Source: Myxococcaceae bacterium
GTDB taxonomy: Bacteria > Myxococcota_A > Polyangia > Polyangiales > Ga0077539
Length of the DNA stretch: 64,000 bases
Assembly (NCBI GenBank): GCA_004297725.1
Contig: SCUS01000071.1
Span: 62,001-126,000, forward strand
Reading direction: 5' to 3'
Shown: positions 43,038 through 52,260 of the stretch, piece by piece
How positions within the stretch are numbered: the first letter of the stretch is position 1
How the letters are laid out: every line of letters starts with the position of its first letter
Notes under the pieces: model-generated
The model's database searches: none
What the model saw: only the letters and a program-made list of their open reading frames with translations
What the model was told of the DNA's origin: nothing
Program-made: the position numbers and the translations under genes

Positions 43038-44669
43038 CTATGGCGCGGAGGGAGGCGGCGCGATCATAGCCGGTCGCCGCGCGAAGGCGGCCGTCAGCAG
43101 CACCGGGGCCAGCACGTAGGCCAGCGAGATGGCGAGGTAGCGGTCGTCGTAGAACCACCCCACCGCGGGCATCACCATCAGCACCTGCACCGCCGCGGCG
43201 AAGCCCAGCAGCCAGCGCTCGAGCGCCGCGCGCGCCGAGGCCAGCACCGCGGCCACGACGAAGAGCATGAGGTAGTAGCCCGAGAGCTCCGTGGCGAGGG
43301 GGGCGGCCAGGATGGCGAGGGTGAGCCCGATCCAGGGGCGGCGGGCGCGGACGAGCGCCAGGAGGAGCAGCGCTCCGAAGGCGAGCTGCAAGCCCCGGAG
43401 CCAGAGGTGGCGCGCCTCGCGGGTGGCCCTCACCTCGTCGGCCCAGCGCTCCATCCAGACCTCCGTGGGAGCGCCCGGGAGGCGGGCCTGCACGCGCTCG
43501 ACGCGGTGCTCCGGGTCGAAGGAGACCAGGATGCCGAGGCCTGCCTTGTTGGAGGACGCCACGGCGGCGTGGCGGCGGATGTGCTGGGTCCACTCGGTCC
43601 AGGAGGAGGGGCCGACCACGGCGGCGCCGAGGGCGACGAGCGCCGCCGCGGTGAGCAGGAAGCCCGCGGCGAAGCGCCGACGGTCGACGGCGTAGCGGGC
43701 CCGCAGCGCCGGGGAGGCGACGCCCGAGAGGAGCACCCCGACGAGGCCGAGCGCCGGGAAGCCGCGCATGGCGGCGGCCCACCCGAGAGCCGCGCCCGCG
43801 AGCCCGGGGCGCCCGCGGCGAAGGGCCACCAGCGAGAGCACCAGCAGGAAGAACCAGTCGAAGCGCAGCATGGAGAAGGCGACCCAGGTGAAGCGCCCGG
43901 GCTCCTGGGTTCCCCAGAGGACGAGGGCCAGCGCGGCGACGCGCCAGCCGAAGGAGGCCGCAAGCGCCGCCACGCAGAGCGCGATCAGCACGAGGTCGAG
44001 CGAGGCCAGGAAGCGCAGCCCGAGCTCCGTCGAGGGGACCACCCTGGAGAGCGCCCCGCTGGTGACGGTCCATGCGGGGGTGGGGTTGTACCCGTGGTCG
44101 ATCTGGCTCTGTCGCCACGCGGGCTCGTTGAGCCCGGTGCGCAGGTTGCGCACGTCCTCGCGGAAGCTCCGCCAGCGCTCCGGGGTGAAGCGGGAGCGGC
44201 ACACCGACGGGTCATCCAGGGCCATGCTCGCGGGCACCTGCCGGTCGGTCACCAGGTCGCGGAACATCCGCTGCCGCACCAGCGCCTCTCCGCCGGTCTC
44301 GGCCTCCGCGAGCGCGGCGCAGCGGTAGATCAGCCCGTAGCCGAGCTCCCGGTGGTACTTGCTGCCGACGTAGTAGTGGAAGACGTCGTGGCGGTGCACC
44401 CCCCCGGTCGCGATCACCGCGCCGAAGTTGAACCACGACGCCGCGGCGCAGAGGGCCACCGCCCCGGCGACCCCGTGGGCGACGGGCACGGACACCGGCC
44501 GCCCCTCACGTCGGCGAGCGCGGAGGTAGACCGCCCAGCCCAGCGCCGCGAGGGCCACCAGCGCCCTCGCCCTGGCGCCGCCCCACTCGTCGAGGCCGCC
44601 GAGGCAGATCCACCACCCGAGCGCGATGCCTGGCGCGCCGAGGCCCAGCGCGATCGCCGCGCGCCTCAA
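43038..44669 (-). CDS. polytopic membrane protein (GT87/DUF2029-like)
   Basis: 543 residues starting with TTG at 44669, which overlaps the upstream stop as TTGA. The alternative starts far upstream lie in the preceding gene's antisense and are not real. About 10-12 membrane segments are visible. A large first loop reads GVHRHDVFHYYVGSKYHREL, followed by a soluble region with CRSRFTPERWRSFREDVRNL. The DVFHYYVGSKY motif is seen in bacterial GT-C-type glycosyltransferase-like proteins. A role in surface polysaccharide or lipid glycosylation is possible. Confidence 0.7.
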   Translation of the reverse strand: MRRAAIALGLGAPGIALGWWICLGGLDEWGGARARALVALAALGWAVYLRARRREGRPVSVPVAHGVAGAVALCAAASWFNFGAVIATGGVHRHDVFHYYVGSKYHRELGYGLIYRCAALAEAETGGEALVRQRMFRDLVTDRQVPASMALDDPSVCRSRFTPERWRSFREDVRNLRTGLNEPAWRQSQIDHGYNPTPAWTVTSGALSRVVPSTELGLRFLASLDLVLIALCVAALAASFGWRVAALALVLWGTQEPGRFTWVAFSMLRFDWFFLLVLSLVALRRGRPGLAGAALGWAAAMRGFPALGLVGVLLSGVASPALRARYAVDRRRFAAGFLLTAAALVALGAAVVGPSSWTEWTQHIRRHAAVASSNKAGLGILVSFDPEHRVERVQARLPGAPTEVWMERWADEVRATREARHLWLRGLQLAFGALLLLALVRARRPWIGLTLAILAAPLATELSGYYLMLFVVAAVLASARAALERWLLGFAAAVQVLMVMPAVGWFYDDRYLAISLAYVLAPVLLTAAFARRPAMIAPPPSAP

Positions 44670-46156
44670 GGCGACTCCCCCGGTCGGGGCTGGGGGAGCG
44701 AGTACCCGGTGGCCTCCCGAAAGGCCTGGCCGAAGCGCGGATCGGGGATCGCCGAGGAAAGCTCCAGCGAGGCCGCGCGTAGCGCCCTGCGGTCGTCGAG
44801 GCCCGAGGCCCATCGACGGAGCAGCGTCACCGCCGCGCGATGGTCGCCCCTCGCCGAGGCCACCGCCCCGAGGCAGCCGTCGGCGCGCCCGGTGTCGGGC
44901 TGCGAGAGCGCGTAGCGGAGGCACCACGGCGCCGCGGCGGACAGCCGGTGCTGGCGCAGCTCGAGGCGAGCGCGGGCGAGCGAGGCCTCCGGGTCCGACG
45001 GGTCGCGACGGGCGATGGCGCGGAGCACGGCGACCTCGTCGGTCCACCCTCGCACCCGGTGCGCGGTGAGCGCCGCCGGGAGCGCGAAGCCGACCAGCAT
45101 CCATGGCCTGGCCAGGCGCGCCGTGGTCGGGCCGAGAGCGCGCAGCAGCCCGAGGGCCGAGAGCACGAGCCCGAGGTGAAGCCCGAGGGAGGCGCCGCCC
45201 CCGGTCACCAGCGCGGCGCCCGAGAGGCCGGAGGCCAGCGTGGAGGCGAGCAGGGCGGCGGCTCCGGCGCGAAGCAGCGAGGCGTCCTCGGGCTCGCTGG
45301 CGCGGGTGGAGAGCGAGGCCGAGAGGGCGGAGAGCAGCAGGGGAAGGATCCAGGCGGCGCTGGCGACGGAGCGGGTGGTCGCGGCGGCGAAGGGGGAGGG
45401 AGAGGGGATCCAGGCGAGGAGGCTCGCGGTGCCGCCCCCGCCCAGGGCGGCGATGCCGGGGAGGAGGGCGCCGTCGCCTCGGGTGATGGCGAGCGAGGCG
45501 AGGGCCGAGAGCGAGGCCGCGGCGAGGGCGATCCGGCGGTGGGCGCGGGGTCGGACGAGGCTCGCCGGGAGCAGACCGAAGAGGCCGTAGCCGGGGGCGC
45601 AGAGGCCTGCGGCGAGGGCGGCCGAGGCGCTCCAGGCGACGCCCGCGAGGGGAGGGGCGCGGAGCGAGCGACGGGCGGCGAGGAGCGAGAGCGCGAGGGC
45701 GAGGAGGGCGTCCCGGCCGGCGAGGGGGGCGCTCAGGTCGGCGGCGCAGGGATGGAGCGAGAGGGCGAGCGAGGCGACGGCGGCGACGGCCGCGGGGACC
45801 TTCGAGGCGCGGAGCAGGGAGAAGAGCGAGGCGACGAGGGCGAGGAGCAGGGCGGGCCCGAGGGCGTGCTGCACCAGCGGCGCGGCGCGAAACCACTCCC
45901 AGGAGAGCCACGACCCGAAGGCCCCGAGTGGGGCGTGGTCGCGCACCTGTAGCCCTGCGCCACGGAGCAGCACCCGCCCCTCGGAGAGCATCGCGGCCAG
46001 GCCCGAGAAGGAGTGGAGCCGGGGGTTGCGGACCAGCAGCAGCCGGTCGCCGTCGAGGAGGTTCCCGCCCAGCGCTGCGGCGTGGGCGAGCGCGGTGACC
46101 GAGAGCGCGAGCCCACGCCACGCGCGGTCTGCGCCCGCTTCGAGCGGGGGCGCCAT
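44666..46156 (-). CDS. polytopic membrane protein with TPR-like tail
   Basis: 496 residues from the ATG at 46156. About ten hydrophobic segments, rich in Leu/Ala, occupy residues 15-370. The loop after the first helix reads LLDGDRLLLVRNPRLHSFSG. The last 110 residues are helical and TPR-like (DPSDPEASLARARLELRQHR, then GDHRAAVTLLRRWASGLDDR). This arrangement parallels the protein at 28158-30233 and the TMTC-like O-mannosyltransferase-type proteins (membrane domain plus TPRs), but no catalytic motif is secure. It is co-transcribed with the following TTG-start gene. Confidence 0.7.
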   Translation of the reverse strand: MAPPLEAGADRAWRGLALSVTALAHAAALGGNLLDGDRLLLVRNPRLHSFSGLAAMLSEGRVLLRGAGLQVRDHAPLGAFGSWLSWEWFRAAPLVQHALGPALLLALVASLFSLLRASKVPAAVAAVASLALSLHPCAADLSAPLAGRDALLALALSLLAARRSLRAPPLAGVAWSASAALAAGLCAPGYGLFGLLPASLVRPRAHRRIALAAASLSALASLAITRGDGALLPGIAALGGGGTASLLAWIPSPSPFAAATTRSVASAAWILPLLLSALSASLSTRASEPEDASLLRAGAAALLASTLASGLSGAALVTGGGASLGLHLGLVLSALGLLRALGPTTARLARPWMLVGFALPAALTAHRVRGWTDEVAVLRAIARRDPSDPEASLARARLELRQHRLSAAAPWCLRYALSQPDTGRADGCLGAVASARGDHRAAVTLLRRWASGLDDRRALRAASLELSSAIPDPRFGQAFREATGYSLPQPRPGESP

Positions 46157-46219
46157 CGGCGCGATGGGAGACCGCCGCCGAGGACGGCGTCAAGGGTCAT
46201 CGTGGCGAGAGGGCGGCGA

Positions 46220-46654
46220 TCAGCCGCTGCGCTGGACGCCGCAGCGGCCGCCCAGGCAGACGCAGCGCGCCTGGCCGCAGTCGAGGGTACCTGGCGCGCA
46301 GTTCATGGTGCACGCCGTACCTGCGCAGCTCGGGGCGTTCACGCGAGCGGTGCACGCCGCGGGGTGGCAGCACGCGTCGGGGACGCAGTCGGCGTCGGTG
46401 CGGCAGGCGGGCTGGGGGTTCTGGTCACGGCCCGGGTTGGGGGGGAGGTTGTTGCCCAGCGGACCCACCATGGGAGGGATCTCCGGCTGCCGCCCGGTGC
46501 CGGGAGAGGGCTGCAGGGGCTGACCCGACTGCACGCTCGGCGGCGACGGGGGATTGGCCGAGGCCGACGCGGGACCGGGCTCGGCGTAGCCGCCGCGTGA
46601 CGCACAGCCCGCCGAGAGCACCAACAACAGCATCGCGGACCGGTGGAACTTCAT
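46220..46654 (-). CDS. short Cys-rich lipoprotein
   Basis: 144 residues from the ATG at 46654: MKFHRSAMLLLVLSAGCASR, a clear lipoprotein signal (LSAGC). A Pro/Ser/Gly linker of about 65 residues leads to a compact domain with more than ten cysteines (CRTDADCVPDACCHPAACTA, then CAGTACTMNCAPGTLDCGQA, then RCVCLGGRC). The ADCVPDACCHPAAC pattern is common in secreted Cys-rich domains of myxobacteria. The disulfide-stabilised domain is presumably on the outer surface. Function unknown. Confidence 0.78.
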   Translation of the reverse strand: MKFHRSAMLLLVLSAGCASRGGYAEPGPASASANPPSPPSVQSGQPLQPSPGTGRQPEIPPMVGPLGNNLPPNPGRDQNPQPACRTDADCVPDACCHPAACTARVNAPSCAGTACTMNCAPGTLDCGQARCVCLGGRCGVQRSG

Positions 46655-46976
46655 CGGGGCTTCCCATCTCTTTCGGGGCGCGCGGTGGCCCACGCGGGTG
46701 TCTACCGCCGTTGCATCGCCGCCGCCACGCCGTCGCTCGGATGAGCCCTGCCGCCACAGTGTGGCGAGCGGACCGTTGACTCCGCCTCGGGCACCGGGTG
46801 GCTCTCCGCGGCGGTGCAGGCGCCTGTGCGCCGCTGGCACGCGGACTGCTCTCCTCAAGCGCGGTCGGGTTCACGGCCCTGAGGGCGGTGCTCGATGATC
46901 GAAGAGAGTCGGACAACCCATCATCGCCGCCGCCTGTGAGGGATGCAGGGGCGTCACGGAAGGGGGAATGGTCCCC
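46655..46976. other. 322-base gap, no gene seen
   Basis: This stretch lies between the divergent Cys-rich lipoprotein and the small hemerythrin-like frame. Short open frames occur but have no ribosome binding site or recognisable product. It presumably holds the promoters for both directions. I could not identify convincing boxes. Confidence 0.4.
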
Positions 46977-47198
46977 ATGGACATCCTGGATGTCATGAAG
47001 CTGGCCCACGATCGAACCGCGACGCTCCTCCGTCGGGTGAACACCACCGCCGAGGAGGATGGTGAGCTCGCGATCACGGCCTACGAGGTGCTGAACGAGC
47101 CCGTCGCTCCGTCTCCGACGGAGGCTCCCGGCTCCAGCGTCCGCGCTCGCAGCGGGCAATGGCAGACCGGGCCCACCCGAGGCGGGCGTGCGGCCTGA
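46977..47198 (+). pseudogene. hemerythrin-like N-terminal fragment
   Basis: 73 codons from ATG 46977. The first about 43 residues (MDILDVMKLAHDRTATLLRR, then VNTTAEEDGELAITAYEVLN) resemble the start of a hemerythrin/HHE four-helix domain, with His11 where the first metal ligand is expected. The sequence then changes to a Pro/Ser/Gly/Arg-rich stretch and stops, so the other helices and their His/Glu ligands are missing. A full domain needs about 130-150 residues. Most likely this is a broken gene. It could also be an intact small helical protein. Confidence 0.42.
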
Positions 47199-47237
47199 GC
47201 GGCGAAGCGCCGGGGGGCGCCGGACGCGAGGGGGCGA

Positions 47238-48296
47238 GTGACGCGTCGGGCCCTCGGCCGCACCCGGCTGCTGCTGCCGGGGCGCGACATGAGCTGGAAG
47301 GAGTTCTTCTCCAGGCTCTTCAAGGAGCTGGAGCACGACGCCGTCGACGACGTCGCGGCGACGGTCACGTTCTACTGCGTGCTGTCGCTCTTCCCCTTCC
47401 TGCTCTTCGTGGTGGGCGCGCTGAGCAAGGTCGTGAGCTGGGAGACCATCGACGACGTGGTGCACCAGGTGTCGCTGGTGATGCCGCGCGAGGTGACGGC
47501 CATCGTCTCCACCCGGCTCACCGCGCTCAAGACCCAGCCCGCCACCGGGGTGCTCACCCTGGGCTTCATCGGCGCGCTCTGGTCGGGCTCCGCGGGCGTC
47601 GCGTCGCTCATCCCCGCGTTCAACCACGCCTACGACGTGGTCGAGACCCGCCCCTATTGGAAGCGGCGGCTGCTGGCGCTGGTGACCACCCTCGGCGTCG
47701 GGCTCGTCGCCCTCGTGGCCTCCCTCGTCGCGCTCGCGGTGCCCGCGCTCTCCCGCTGGGTGGGCGGCCCCCTCGGGGAGCTCCTCTCATGGGTGCGCTT
47801 CCCCATCGCGGGGGCGATCATGATGGTCACCTGGGCGCTGCTCTACCGCGTGCTGCCCAACGTGAAGCCGCGGTTCCAGCCCGTGTCTCCGGGCTCGATC
47901 GTGGGCGTGCTGCTCTGGGTGGGCGCCTCGTGGGGCTTCGGCCAGTACGCCCAGCGCTTCGGCAGCTACGAGGCGACCTACGGGGCCCTCGGCGGCGTGG
48001 TGGTGCTGCTGCTCTGGATGTGGGTCTCGGCGCTGGCGCTGATCCTTGGCGCGGAGATCAACAAGATCCTGATGCCGGTCGGAGAGAAGGAGCAGATCGA
48101 CACGCACGTCACCAACATGCCCGAGACCGCGAAGCAGCAGGAGGGCGCGCCGGAGATCGCGCCCGAGCAGTACGCCGGTCAGGACGCCGAGACCGAGAGG
48201 ACGCAAGGGGAGAAGCGCCCCAGCGCTCCGGGGGAGGAGAAGGCCCCCGAAGGGGAATGGATCAGCGGGCGCCAGCCAGGATCGTCACCGACGTGA
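47238..48296 (+). CDS. YihY/BrkB-family inner membrane protein
   Basis: 352 residues from a GTG at 47238, preceded by GAGGGGGCGA; an ATG at 47289 is the alternative. About six membrane segments. The family pattern is seen in DDVAATVTFYCVLSLFPFLL, then SAGVASLIPAFNHAYDVVET and YGALGGVVVLLLWMWVSALA. The C-terminus has a long charged tail (EKEQIDTHVTNMPETAKQQE and onward). YihY/BrkB proteins were once called ribonuclease BN, an error in the literature; their role is not known. The last 35 bases overlap the end of the convergent cyclophilin gene. Confidence 0.88.
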   Translation: MTRRALGRTRLLLPGRDMSWKEFFSRLFKELEHDAVDDVAATVTFYCVLSLFPFLLFVVGALSKVVSWETIDDVVHQVSLVMPREVTAIVSTRLTALKTQPATGVLTLGFIGALWSGSAGVASLIPAFNHAYDVVETRPYWKRRLLALVTTLGVGLVALVASLVALAVPALSRWVGGPLGELLSWVRFPIAGAIMMVTWALLYRVLPNVKPRFQPVSPGSIVGVLLWVGASWGFGQYAQRFGSYEATYGALGGVVVLLLWMWVSALALILGAEINKILMPVGEKEQIDTHVTNMPETAKQQEGAPEIAPEQYAGQDAETERTQGEKRPSAPGEEKAPEGEWISGRQPGSSPT

Positions 48297-49035
48297 TGCG
48301 CGTGGGCGTGGCGGGGGGCTCGCCGCGGGCGATGCGGTCGAGGACGTCGAGGTCGGAGACGCCCAGCACCCGGCCGAAGACGGTGTACTGGCCGTCGAGG
48401 CTGGGGGTCGGGGCGAGCGTCAGATAGAACTGCGAGCCGTTGCTGTTGGGGCTGGCGGAGCGCGCCATGCCGAGGACGCCGGGGGCGTCGAAGCGCAGCG
48501 CGTCGGTGACCTCGAGGCCGAAGTTGTAGCCGGGGCCCCCGCGGCCCCAGGTGGCGCGGCCGCCGTCGACGGTGTTGGGGTCTCCGCCCTGCGCGACGAA
48601 GCCCTCGATCACCCGGTGGAAGGCGATGCCGTCGAAGAAGTGGTTGCGCGCCAGCCAGACGAAGGAGTTCACCGTGATGGGCGTGGCCTCCTCGAAGAGG
48701 TCGATGGTGAGGGTGCCGATGTCGGTCACGACGAGCGCGCGGTAGTCGTAGCCCGGCATCAGCGAGGGCTCCGGGGCGGCGGCGAAGCGGCGGATGGGCG
48801 TGGGGGAGAGCGCCGGGAGCTCGCGGTAGTCGAGCGGAGGAACGTCCACCGCGGCGGGACGGTCCTGGGCGACGGGGGCGTCGACGGCGGCGGGGCGGTC
48901 GGGGGGCGGGGCGGTCGCGTCGATGGGGGCGCCGAGGTCCTGCGCGGCGCGGGCGTCGGCAGGGACCAGCGGAGCGGACGACGAGGAGCACGCCGAGAGC
49001 GCGAGGAAGAGGAGCAGGCCAGAGGTGGGTCGCAT
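48262..49035 (-). CDS. cyclophilin-type peptidyl-prolyl isomerase lipoprotein
   Basis: 257 residues from the ATG at 49035. The signal [20 protein letters not shown] has a lipobox LSAC. An Asp/Ala/Pro-rich linker of about 80 residues precedes a cyclophilin domain of the bacterial PpiA/B type: [20 protein letters not shown] then [14 protein letters not shown], and [20 protein letters not shown]. The [14 protein letters not shown] segment contains the active-site Arg, and [14 protein letters not shown] contributes further active-site residues. It should assist folding of exported proteins at the envelope. Its 3' end overlaps that of the YihY gene tail to tail. Confidence 0.92.
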   Translation of the reverse strand: MRPTSGLLLFLALSACSSSSAPLVPADARAAQDLGAPIDATAPPPDRPAAVDAPVAQDRPAAVDVPPLDYRELPALSPTPIRRFAAAPEPSLMPGYDYRALVVTDIGTLTIDLFEEATPITVNSFVWLARNHFFDGIAFHRVIEGFVAQGGDPNTVDGGRATWGRGGPGYNFGLEVTDALRFDAPGVLGMARSASPNSNGSQFYLTLAPTPSLDGQYTVFGRVLGVSDLDVLDRIARGEPPATPTRITSVTILAGAR

Positions 49036-49121
49036 CGGCGCGGGAGCGGAGCACGAACGCGCGGTCGCGTCGACGATCGGGCAGCTTCCGCGCATCGGGT
49101 CGGGGTGCCATAGCTTCAGCG

Positions 49122-50537
<1,416 letters not shown>

Positions 50538-50585
50538 GGCGGAGTTCATCGCAGGTACGCAATCTCGCCACAGGGCGCAGGGGGT

Positions 50586-50600
50586 GAGGCGACGCGCCTC
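50586..50600. terminator. short stem-loop after fumC
   Basis: GAGGCG, loop ACG, CGCCTC form a perfect 6-bp stem 48 bases after the fumC stop. There is no T run. It may weakly end fumC transcription or cover the GGGGGAGG that follows it. Confidence 0.3.
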
Positions 50601-50608
50601 GGGGGAGG

Positions 50609-50749
50609 ATGTCGGCAGAGCGAAAGAGCCTGGAATTCAAGCCCGATTCCGAGGAAGTGGCGACCGGCATGGGGATTGAAGTGCGCTCCCTGGCGAGCGG
50701 CGAGGCGGACCGTCTGACGCGCCCGCCGTCGCAGGAGGCCAATCGATGA
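50609..50749 (+). CDS. 46-residue frame coupled to the KaiC-like gene
   Basis: ATG at 50609 to TGA at 50747-50749, overlapping the KaiC-like ATG as ATGA. The product (MSAERKSLEFKPDSEEVATG, ending TRPPSQEANR) has no recognised family. The only Shine-Dalgarno-like sequence, GGGGGAGG, is directly against the ATG with no spacing, which is poor. The KaiC-like gene has its own CAGGAGG at 50731-50737. The frame may be a translated leader or just chance. Confidence 0.35.
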   Translation: MSAERKSLEFKPDSEEVATGMGIEVRSLASGEADRLTRPPSQEANR

Positions 50750-52260
50750 AGTCATTCACCCTGCAACGCGCCTCGACGGGCATCGAGGGACTCGACGACA
50801 TACTCGGCGGCGGGCTCCCCTGCGACCGGGTGTACCTGGTCCAGGGCAACCCTGGCGTGGGCAAGACCACGATGGCGTTGCAGTTCCTGATGGCGGGGGC
50901 GGAGCGGGGGGAGGTGGCGCTCTACATCACCCTCTCGGAGACCGAGGCGGAGCTTCGCACCACGGCGCACTCGCACGGGTGGACGCTCGACGGCGTCACC
51001 CTCTTCGAGCTCGACGCGACGGCGATGAGAACCCACGACGGCGACGCCAACGAGCCCTACACCGTCTTCTACCCCGCGGAGGTCGAGCTCTCCGAGGTGA
51101 TGAAGTCCCTGCTCGCGGAGGTCGACCGCATCGGCCCCTCGCGGGTGGTCTTCGACTCCCTCTCCGACATCCGCATGCTCGCGCAGGACGCGCTCAACTA
51201 CCGCCGCCAGGTGCTGACGCTGAAGCAGTACTTCTCCGGTCGGGCGTGCACGGTCATCATGCTCGACGACCTCACCGGCGAGAACTACGACGGCCAGCTC
51301 CAGAGCCTCGCCCACGGGGTCATCACCCTGGAGCAGATGGCCCCCGTCTACGGCGCCGACCGCCGCCGGCTGCGGGTGGGCAAGCTACGGGGCTCTACCT
51401 TCCGCGCGGGCTTCCATGACTTCAACGTCTTGAAGGGCGGGCTCAAGGTCTTCCCCAGGCTGGTCGCGGCCGAGCACCGCAAGCCCTTCTCCCCGGAGCC
51501 CGTCACCAGCGGCGTGCCCGCCATCGACGCCCTGGTGGGCGGCGGCCTCGACCGCGGCACCAGCACGCTCATCCTCGGCCCCACCGGCGTCGGCAAGTCC
51601 GCGCTGGCCTCGCAGTACGTCGCGAAGGCGGCCGAGCGGGGAGAGACCGGCGCGCTCTTCACCTTCGACGAGAACGTCGGCACCCTGCTCTTCCGGGCCG
51701 AGGCCCTCGGCGTCGGGCTGCGAAAGCACGTCGACTCGGGCAAGGTGATGCTCCAGCAGGTCGACCCGGCGGAGCTCAGCCCCGGGGAGTTCATCCACAA
51801 GGTGCGCGACGCCGTCGAGCAGCGGGGCGCGCGCCTCGTGGTGATCGACAGCCTCAACGGGTACCTGAAGTCCATGCCCGCGGAGGAGTACCTGGTGATC
51901 CAGCTCCACGAGCTGCTCACCTACCTGAGCCAGCGCGGGGTGATGACCATCCTCATCGCCACGCAGCACGGCATCCTCGGCAGCGGCATGACCACCCCGG
52001 TGGACGCGAGCTACATCGCCGACGCGGTGATCGTGATGCGCTACTTCGAGTCCGGCGGGAGGGTGCGCAACGCGCTCGCGGTGATGAAGAAGCGCAGCGG
52101 CAGCCACGAGCGCACGATCCGGGAGTTCACCGTCGGGCCGCAGGGCTTCGAGGTGGGGCCGCCCATGAAGGCCTTCCACGGCGTGCTCACGGGGGTGCCG
52201 ACGTACACGGGCGCGAGCGACCCGCTCATGGGGAGCGACGATGCCGACCGCGGGTTCTGA
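50746..52260 (+). CDS. double-domain KaiC-like RecA-superfamily ATPase
   Basis: 504 residues with two KaiC domains. The first P-loop is QGNPGVGKTTMALQFL (near residues 34-49), the second LGPTGVGKSALASQYV (near 278-293). Acidic Walker B segments (RVVFDSLSDIRMLAQDAL and RLVVIDSLNGYLKSMPAEEY) follow each. CCIII-like tail phosphosites of cyanobacterial KaiC are not evident. KaiC-like ATPases outside cyanobacteria usually work with a histidine kinase, and here the next gene, overlapping by 20 bases, is exactly that. The pair probably forms a sensing or stress-signalling unit rather than a clock. Confidence 0.92.
   Translation: MKSFTLQRASTGIEGLDDILGGGLPCDRVYLVQGNPGVGKTTMALQFLMAGAERGEVALYITLSETEAELRTTAHSHGWTLDGVTLFELDATAMRTHDGDANEPYTVFYPAEVELSEVMKSLLAEVDRIGPSRVVFDSLSDIRMLAQDALNYRRQVLTLKQYFSGRACTVIMLDDLTGENYDGQLQSLAHGVITLEQMAPVYGADRRRLRVGKLRGSTFRAGFHDFNVLKGGLKVFPRLVAAEHRKPFSPEPVTSGVPAIDALVGGGLDRGTSTLILGPTGVGKSALASQYVAKAAERGETGALFTFDENVGTLLFRAEALGVGLRKHVDSGKVMLQQVDPAELSPGEFIHKVRDAVEQRGARLVVIDSLNGYLKSMPAEEYLVIQLHELLTYLSQRGVMTILIATQHGILGSGMTTPVDASYIADAVIVMRYFESGGRVRNALAVMKKRSGSHERTIREFTVGPQGFEVGPPMKAFHGVLTGVPTYTGASDPLMGSDDADRGF

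Noticed and set aside
43038-46193. Single 1051-codon membrane protein frame
   Set aside because: The upstream half is the out-of-frame shadow of the gene at 44666-46156. The true downstream gene starts at the TTG overlapping its stop.
50746-52260. Complete circadian clock locus
   Set aside because: No KaiA or KaiB gene lies in the window, and the usual KaiC phosphorylation-loop residues were not evident.
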